Source of the DNA: JBBRTJ01 sp038244535
GTDB taxonomy: Bacteria; Actinomycetota; Acidimicrobiia; Acidimicrobiales; Ilumatobacteraceae
Direction: 5' to 3'
DNA: 5,209 nt
Assembly (NCBI GenBank): GCA_038244535.1
Contig: JBBRTJ010000144.1
Span: 1-5,209 of the forward strand
Numbering within the stretch: the first letter of the stretch is position 1; the number at the start of each line of letters is the position of its first letter. Positions 1 to 5,209 of the stretch are shown here, in pieces. Made by a program: the position numbers and the translations under genes. The notes beneath the pieces were generated by a model. It was not told the DNA's origin, searched no databases, and worked only from the letters and a program-made list of their open reading frames with translations.

Positions 1-16
1 CGTGAGCGGTCGGGCT

Positions 17-81
17 CAGCCTGCGGCTTGGCTCGAACATGCAGCCTGCGGCTTGGCTCGAACATGCAGCCTGCGGCTTGG
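17..81. repeat. 25-bp tandem repeat, 2.6 copies
   Basis: Two identical 25-bp units occupy 17-41 and 42-66. A third copy matches for its first 15 bases (67-81) and then diverges. Each unit starts CAGCCTGCGGCTTGG and ends in CGAACATG. There is no spacer between the copies, so this is a simple tandem duplication and not a CRISPR array. It lies downstream of the minus-strand nitroreductase stop. I see no coding function and no clear hairpin terminator in it. The left end of the window may cut off further copies. Confidence 0.9.
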
Positions 82-126
82 GCGTGTGGTGCGGCCAGGG
101 CTTGCGGTCGGGCTTGGGCGTGTGGT
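75..126. repeat. 16-bp direct repeat in low-complexity tract
   Basis: The 16-base string GGCTTGGGCGTGTGGT occurs at 75-90 and again at 111-126, 36 bp apart. A looser echo links positions near 94-107 and 148-161, both containing AGGGCTTGCG, and the second of these overlaps the end of the nitroreductase gene. The whole 1-160 stretch is built from variations on GGCTTG/GGGCTTGCG and looks like slippage-expanded sequence. Confidence 0.75.
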
Positions 127-148
127 CGGGCTCGGGCCTGCGGTGGGC

Positions 149-811
149 CTAGGGCTTGCGCTTCCAGCCGTTCACGTAGGTGACGTCCTCGGCGGGCTTG
201 CGGGTCCCGGGCTTGAAGTCGTCACCCGTGTAGTAGGCGAGGGGCAGCAGCGCGACCTGGCTGACGGTGGAGGGGATGCCGAGGAGCTCAGCCGCCTCGG
301 CCTCGTAGGCGAGGTGGAGCGTGGTCCACGCCGTGCCGAGCCCCCGGGAACGGGCGGCCAGGCTGAAGCTCCACACCGCCGGCAGGATCGAGCCGTAGAA
401 GCCGGCGAGCGTGCCCTGCGTGGCGTTGGCCGGGATCCGGTCGAGCGCGCACGGAATGACGTGCACCGGGACGTCTTGCAGGTGGTCGGCGAGGTAGGTC
501 GACGAGTCGATGATGCCGAGCGTCGAGGCGTCCGTACGACCGACGGCCTGCACCGCTTCCTTCTGGGACTCGATGTAGGGCTGGTAGGCACGCCGGTACA
601 GGTCGGCCAGCCCGGCCTTCAGATCTGGGTCATCGATGATCAGCCACCGCCACCGTTGCACGTTGCCGCCGGCGGGTGCCTGCGTGGCCACCTGGATGCA
701 GTCGAGGATGAGCTGACGGGGCACCGGGCGGGTCAGATCGAGGCGTTTGCGCACCGCCCTCGTGGTGCTCAGCAGCTTGTCGGTCTGGCTCAAGTCGAAC
801 GGCGTCCCCAT
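149..811 (-). CDS. Nitroreductase family protein (FMN-dependent, Rv3368c-like)
   Basis: 220 aa, a normal length for a single-domain nitroreductase, which is usually a homodimer binding FMN and using NAD(P)H. The FMN-binding N-terminal motif is TTRAVRKRLD (residues 16-25), with basic residues R18, R21, K22 and R23, followed by APAGGN (45-50) and WRWLIIDDP (54-62). The core motif SRGLGTAWTTLH (155-166) and the C-terminal LLPLAYYTGDDF and VTYVNGW are typical of the mycobacterial Rv3368c type, which I compared from memory. The substrate is unknown. I chose ATG at 811 because the domain begins about 15 residues in; an in-frame GTG at 823 would add four residues. The open frame extends on to 1342 but only antisense to the mutase. 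The stop is TAG at 151-149, set in a repeat-rich tract. The gene is divergent from the mutase operon, so a functional link to it is possible but not shown. Confidence 0.9.
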   Translation of the reverse strand: MGTPFDLSQTDKLLSTTRAVRKRLDLTRPVPRQLILDCIQVATQAPAGGNVQRWRWLIIDDPDLKAGLADLYRRAYQPYIESQKEAVQAVGRTDASTLGIIDSSTYLADHLQDVPVHVIPCALDRIPANATQGTLAGFYGSILPAVWSFSLAARSRGLGTAWTTLHLAYEAEAAELLGIPSTVSQVALLPLAYYTGDDFKPGTRKPAEDVTYVNGWKRKP

Positions 812-862
812 GGGTCCGTACACTAACCAGACGATCAATTCGCAGCCCGGGGGAGACCTGTC
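812..862. promoter_or_regulatory. Divergent intergenic promoter region
   Basis: These 51 bp separate the divergent nitroreductase and mutase starts, so promoters for both genes are expected here or just inside the flanking coding ends. Positions 819-842 are more AT-rich than anything around them. TACACT at 819-824 is a possible plus-strand -10 (TAnnnT pattern), but no convincing -35 lies 16-18 bp upstream. On the minus strand TTGATC and TTAGTG are visible but badly spaced. This is called mainly from gene arrangement. Confidence 0.4.
849..855 (+). promoter_or_regulatory. Ribosome binding site for the mutase GTG start
   Basis: GGGGGAG lies 7 bases before the GTG at 863. No ATG in the same frame lies upstream near the conserved region, so this site supports the GTG as the true start. 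Confidence 0.7.
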
Positions 863-2503
<1,641 letters not shown>

Positions 2504-2530
2504 CGCACCACCATCCGGGGGGATGAACCG

Positions 2531-3577
2531 ATGCACGACCTAGCAGCGATGCCGGCGCGTCTGGCCGCCTTCCTGGCCGCCGAGCACCCGGAGCGGACCG
2601 ACGTCGACGTGGTCGACTACGAGGTGATGACCGGCGGCTACAGCCGCTTGCTGCACCGTGCCACGGTGACTTGGACCGAGGGGGACGAGCGCCACTCGGT
2701 CGTGCTCGTGCTCCGCGGTGACCCGCCCGCCGACAAGAGCCTCATCCACACCGACCGGGCGGTCGAGTGGGAGCTGTTGCGAGCCCTTGAAGGACGCGTT
2801 GCCATCAGCCGGGCCCACCACGCCGACCTCACCGGTGATCGGCTCGGCACCCGCACCATCGTGCTCGAGCACTCTGCCGGCATCTCGATGCTGCCCTACG
2901 TGGCCGAGCACGGCGAGCCCGTGCACGAGGCCCTCACGCTGGCGCTGGCCGATGCCGCTGCGAGCTACCACACGATCGCCGTCGACGACCTGCCCGCATC
3001 GCTGGCTCGACCGGACAGCTGGGATGCCTACCTCGACGCTCGCATCGACGAGTGGCGCCAGACCGCCCTTCACCACGTCGAGGACCTGCCGGTGCTCCGC
3101 TACGTCGCCGCCTGGCTCAACGCCCACAAGCCACCGCCCGTTCCCCTCGCGCTCGTGCACGGCGACTTCCAGGCGTCGAACCTGATGGTCCTGCCCGACG
3201 GCAGCATCCAGATGCTCGACTGGGAGCTGGCCCAGATCGGCGACCCCCGCGAGGATCTCGGTTACTTCAAGGCAGTGGCCCAGGCCCTCCCCCCCGATCT
3301 GCTCGACCGGGACGTCGAGCTGTTCTGCCAGCGCTACCGCGAGCTCACCGGGTTCGACGAGGCGCAGGTCAACCCGATCGTGATCAGCTACTTCCTCATT
3401 CTCGGGGTCATCGGCACGGTGCGCCGGCTGCTCGAAGGCGGCGCCGAGTTCGCCCGGGGCGACAACCACCTGCTGATGTCGCTGTTCAACCTCAACTCCA
3501 TCCAGTTCGGCCAGATGATGTGGCTCGACGCGTCCGAAGGCCTCGAGCAGGCCTTCGCCGCCGCCAAGGGAGCATGA
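2531..3577 (+). CDS. APH-fold phosphotransferase, ACAD10/LvaA-type (putative hydroxyacyl-CoA kinase)
   Basis: 348 aa, full length for the aminoglycoside phosphotransferase/choline kinase fold. The glycine-rich nucleotide loop TGGYSRLL is at 34-41 and R62 in VLVLRGDPP sits on the strand that usually carries the ATP-contacting basic residue. The catalytic Brenner motif is HGDFQASN (210-217; Asp212, Asn217), and the metal-binding motif is LDWE (229-232) followed by IGDPREDLGY. The LRGDPP strand and the DWELAQIGDPREDLGY segment are typical of the phosphotransferases linked to acyl-CoA dehydrogenases. Characterised relatives (ACAD10/11, LvaA) phosphorylate the hydroxyl of hydroxyacyl-CoAs. Antibiotic resistance is therefore an unlikely role. 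GGGGGGA at 2517-2523 sits 7 bases before the ATG. The mutase stop is 27 bp upstream, and the next gene starts one base after this one's stop. The acyl-CoA substrate is inferred from family and context. Confidence 0.88.
   Translation: MHDLAAMPARLAAFLAAEHPERTDVDVVDYEVMTGGYSRLLHRATVTWTEGDERHSVVLVLRGDPPADKSLIHTDRAVEWELLRALEGRVAISRAHHADLTGDRLGTRTIVLEHSAGISMLPYVAEHGEPVHEALTLALADAAASYHTIAVDDLPASLARPDSWDAYLDARIDEWRQTALHHVEDLPVLRYVAAWLNAHKPPPVPLALVHGDFQASNLMVLPDGSIQMLDWELAQIGDPREDLGYFKAVAQALPPDLLDRDVELFCQRYRELTGFDEAQVNPIVISYFLILGVIGTVRRLLEGGAEFARGDNHLLMSLFNLNSIQFGQMMWLDASEGLEQAFAAAKGA
3566..3572 (+). promoter_or_regulatory. Ribosome binding site inside the phosphotransferase 3' end
   Basis: AAGGGAG lies within the last codons of the phosphotransferase gene, 6 bases before the GTG at 3579. 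It supports the GTG start of the next gene and, with the 1-bp gap, points to translational coupling. Confidence 0.65.
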
Positions 3578-3578
3578 C

Positions 3579-4028
3579 GTGCTGAGTCGCCCCACCACCG
3601 AACAGGTGCTCCTCAGCATCGCCGACAACCTGCAGAGCGACATCGTCCCGGTCGTCCACGACGAACCGGCCAAGGTGATGCTCGCGATGATGGACCAGCT
3701 CCTGCGGGGCTGCGCGCAGCGGGCCGCCCACGAGATCGCCTGGATGCACGAGGAGGCCGAGGCGGTCGTAGCGGCCGCCCAGCCGTTCGCCGGCGACCGG
3801 GCCGTGGCCGAGTCGCTGGCCGTGCTCGCCGCCACCCCGGACGGACTGCACCTCGACGAGGCCTGCGCCCGTTACGACCTGGCCAGCCAGGTGCTGAGCG
3901 CGGCCATCGAAGCGGCGTTCGCCTCGGGTGACGTTGCCGGGCGCACGTCGCTGTTCGCGCTGCTCCGCGCCCGCAACGGCCACGAGCTCGCCATCATCGG
4001 TTCGCTCAACCTCGTCGGCCGCGGCTGA
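3579..4028 (+). CDS. Small conserved-type protein, possible LvaB/DUF6285-like partner of the phosphotransferase
   Basis: 149 aa, with no signal peptide, membrane segment or catalytic motif that I recognise. It is rich in Ala, Leu and Glu and reads as almost all alpha-helical, with predicted helices around 6-18, 28-70, 74-86 and 93-115. The opening RPTTEQVLLSIADNLQSDI resembles, from memory, the start of DUF6285-type small proteins encoded next to ACAD-linked phosphotransferases. The levulinate operon has the same pairing: the phosphotransferase LvaA with the small protein LvaB. The GTG start lies one base after the phosphotransferase stop and has a good ribosome binding site, so the two are probably made in fixed proportion. 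That it is a real gene is well supported by spacing and codon use. Its identity as a kinase partner is inferred. Confidence 0.8.
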   Translation: MLSRPTTEQVLLSIADNLQSDIVPVVHDEPAKVMLAMMDQLLRGCAQRAAHEIAWMHEEAEAVVAAAQPFAGDRAVAESLAVLAATPDGLHLDEACARYDLASQVLSAAIEAAFASGDVAGRTSLFALLRARNGHELAIIGSLNLVGRG

Positions 4029-4046
4029 CCAACCCCGGAGGCTTCC

Positions 4047-4883
4047 ATGCGCATCGGCGTGCTCATCTTCCCCACCGATCAGACCCCCGATCCGGTCACG
4101 ATCGCCCGCGCCGTCGAGGAGCGGGGCTTCGAGTCGCTGTGGTTCCCCGAGCACACCCACATCCCGACCAGTCGGGAGACGCCGTTCCCCGGGGGCATCC
4201 CGCTGCCCGAGCACTACCGGCGCACCTATGACCCGTTCGTAGCGTTCGGTGCCGCCGCGGCGGTCACCACGACGCTGAAGCTGGGCACTGGCATCTGCCT
4301 GGTCGCCCAGCGCGACCCGATCGTTCTGGCCAAGGAGGTCGCGTCGGTCGACCGCATCTCGAACGGCCGGTTCCTGTTCGGGGTGGGCGTCGGCTGGAAC
4401 GTCGACGAGATGCGCCACCACGGCGTGGACCCCACCCGCCGGCGCGCCATCGCCCGCGAGAAGGTGCTGGCCATGAAGGGGCTGTGGAGCGAGGACGCCT
4501 CTGGCTTCCAGGGCGAGCACGTGTCGTTCAGCGAGAGCTGGAGCTGGCCCAAGCCGGTGCAGCGCGGCGGACCGCCGGTCATCATGGGCGGCGCCGGTGG
4601 ACCGGTCACGTTCCGCCACGTGGCCGAGTGGTGCGACGGCTGGATGCCGATCCACGGCCGTCGTGACATCTTCGACAAGCTCCCCGAGCTGGCCACGGCC
4701 GTTGCCGCTGCGGGCCGTCCCGAGGGCTCGATCGAGCTCGGCGTGTTCGGTTGCCCGGCCAAGCCCGAGGTCATCGAGAGCTACCAGGAGCACGGCTTTG
4801 CCCGCGTCGTCCTCGGCCTGCCCCAGGCGGGCGAGGACGAGGTGCTGGCCACGCTCGACCGCTACGCAGCACTACTCAACTAA
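4047..4883 (+). CDS. LLM-class oxidoreductase, probably F420-dependent (Rv2161c family)
   Basis: 278 aa, a usual length for this subfamily of luciferase-like monooxygenase (LLM) TIM barrels. The N-terminus MRIGVLIFPTDQT is the first barrel strand. FESLWFPEHTHIP (28-40) is the family's second strand with a conserved Glu-His. YDPFVAFGAAAAVTTTLKLGTGI (61-83), then the DPIVLAKEVASVDRISNGRFLFGVGVGW segment (90-117) and NVDEMRHHGVDP (118-129), match the actinobacterial Rv2161c/TIGR03619 pattern. PPVIMGGAGG (176-185) is the later cofactor-side loop. Relatives use reduced F420, some FMN, to reduce or oxidise small organic substrates; the substrate cannot be read from sequence. GGAGG at 4037-4041 lies 5 bases before the ATG. 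It sits 18 bp after the small gene, in the same operon. Assignment to the LLM fold is secure; F420 as cofactor is likely but inferred. Confidence 0.9.
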   Translation: MRIGVLIFPTDQTPDPVTIARAVEERGFESLWFPEHTHIPTSRETPFPGGIPLPEHYRRTYDPFVAFGAAAAVTTTLKLGTGICLVAQRDPIVLAKEVASVDRISNGRFLFGVGVGWNVDEMRHHGVDPTRRRAIAREKVLAMKGLWSEDASGFQGEHVSFSESWSWPKPVQRGGPPVIMGGAGGPVTFRHVAEWCDGWMPIHGRRDIFDKLPELATAVAAAGRPEGSIELGVFGCPAKPEVIESYQEHGFARVVLGLPQAGEDEVLATLDRYAALLN

Positions 4884-4885
4884 CA

Positions 4886-4890
4886 GGGGG
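4886..4890 (+). promoter_or_regulatory. Ribosome binding site deciding the SnoaL-like start
   Basis: GGGGG lies 5 bases before the ATG at 4896. A nearer ATG at 4891 touches the G run and is in another frame, so 4896 is the start. Confidence 0.55.
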
Positions 4891-4895
4891 ATGCC

Positions 4896-5209
4896 ATGTC
4901 CAGGGATGCCATCGAAGAGCTGGTGCACCGCTACTCCGACGCCGTCGTGCGCCGCGACGGCGAGCAGTGGGCGGCCACGTGGGCGGCCGATGCCGTCTGG
5001 GTGCTCGGCCCCGGCCGCGAGGTGCAAGGTCGCGACGCCATCTACGACCTGTGGCAGAAGGCCATGGGCGGTTTCGATGCCGTCGTGCAGAACTCGCTGA
5101 ACCAGACCGTCGTGCTCGACGAGGAAGCCGGCACTGGCGAGGGGCGCTGCTACATCATGGAGCACTACCTGCGCGCCGACGCCACCCCCGGCATCCTGCT
5201 CGCCCACTA
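4896..5209 (+). CDS. SnoaL-like / NTF2-fold domain protein, 3' truncated by window
   Basis: 104 complete codons are visible; the last two bases TA begin the next codon and no stop is seen. The N-terminal helix IEELVHRYSDAVVRRDGEQWAATWAADAVWVLGPG (6-40) is the hallmark of the SnoaL_4/NTF2-like cone fold: an acidic-aromatic helix with YSDAVVRRD, then W25, W29 and the DAVW strand. GREVQGRDAIYDLWQKAM (40-57) is the usual second element, followed by beta strands 70-76 (QTVVLDE), 82-91 (EGRCYIMEHY) and 100-104. Full-length members are about 125-150 aa, so roughly 20-45 residues lie outside the window. The fold serves cyclases, isomerases, dehydratases and hydroxylase partners; which one applies cannot be told. 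It starts 12 bp after the LLM gene, in the same operon. Confidence 0.82.
   Translation, partial: MSRDAIEELVHRYSDAVVRRDGEQWAATWAADAVWVLGPGREVQGRDAIYDLWQKAMGGFDAVVQNSLNQTVVLDEEAGTGEGRCYIMEHYLRADATPGILLAH

Noticed and set aside
34..70. LexA-type SOS box (CGAAC half sites)
   Set aside because: CGAAC occurs within each repeat unit but the matching GTTCG half at the right spacing is absent.
17..81. CRISPR array
   Set aside because: The repeats abut directly with no spacers and there are fewer than three full copies.
2..826. Long plus-strand open frame opposite the nitroreductase
   Set aside because: Gly/Arg/Val-rich shadow translation caused by high GC; the minus strand shows a full recognisable domain.
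832..842. Operator palindrome CGATCAATTCG between the divergent genes
   Set aside because: Only the outer three bases on each side are symmetric, which is too short to call.
2531..3577. Aminoglycoside resistance gene
   Set aside because: It shares the fold and the HGDxxxxN motif, but the surrounding motifs and operon context fit the ACAD-linked acyl-CoA phosphotransferases.

Overview
This is high-GC DNA (roughly two thirds G+C) with strong G/C third positions, GTG starts, an F420-type luciferase-like oxidoreductase and a mycobacterial-type nitroreductase. Together these suggest an actinobacterium. An acidimicrobial or other environmental lineage would fit, but that is an inference from gene style, not from a marker gene.

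Layout. Positions 1-148 are non-coding and repeat-rich: two perfect 25-bp tandem copies, a partial third, and a 16-bp direct repeat. Positions 149-811 (minus) encode an FMN nitroreductase-fold protein close to the Rv3368c type. A 51-bp divergent intergenic region (812-862) separates it from a five-gene plus-strand series that runs off the right edge. In order these are: a stand-alone large subunit of a B12-dependent acyl-CoA mutase (863-2503); an APH-fold phosphotransferase of the ACAD10/LvaA type (2531-3577); a small helical protein of unknown function (3579-4028); a luciferase-like, probably F420-dependent oxidoreductase of the Rv2161c type (4047-4883); and the start of a SnoaL/NTF2-fold protein (4896 to the edge). 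The gaps are 27, 1, 18 and 12 bp and each start has a purine-rich ribosome binding site, so this looks like one operon.

How the genes may work together. The mutase would often be labelled methylmalonyl-CoA mutase, but its substrate-determining positions argue against that. The methylmalonyl-CoA mutase Tyr89 position is Phe68 and the carboxylate-binding Arg207 position is Gln186. This is the isobutyryl-CoA mutase pair. The Asp that marks 2-hydroxyisobutyryl-CoA mutase is Ala95. The next two genes resemble the LvaA-LvaB arrangement of levulinate catabolism, in which a phosphotransferase with a small partner phosphorylates a hydroxyacyl-CoA. The operon is therefore best read as a branched or hydroxylated acyl-CoA degradation module combining B12 carbon-skeleton rearrangement, acyl-CoA phosphorylation and F420 redox chemistry. 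The substrate is unknown. Neither the B12-binding small subunit nor an acyl-CoA dehydrogenase partner lies in this window.
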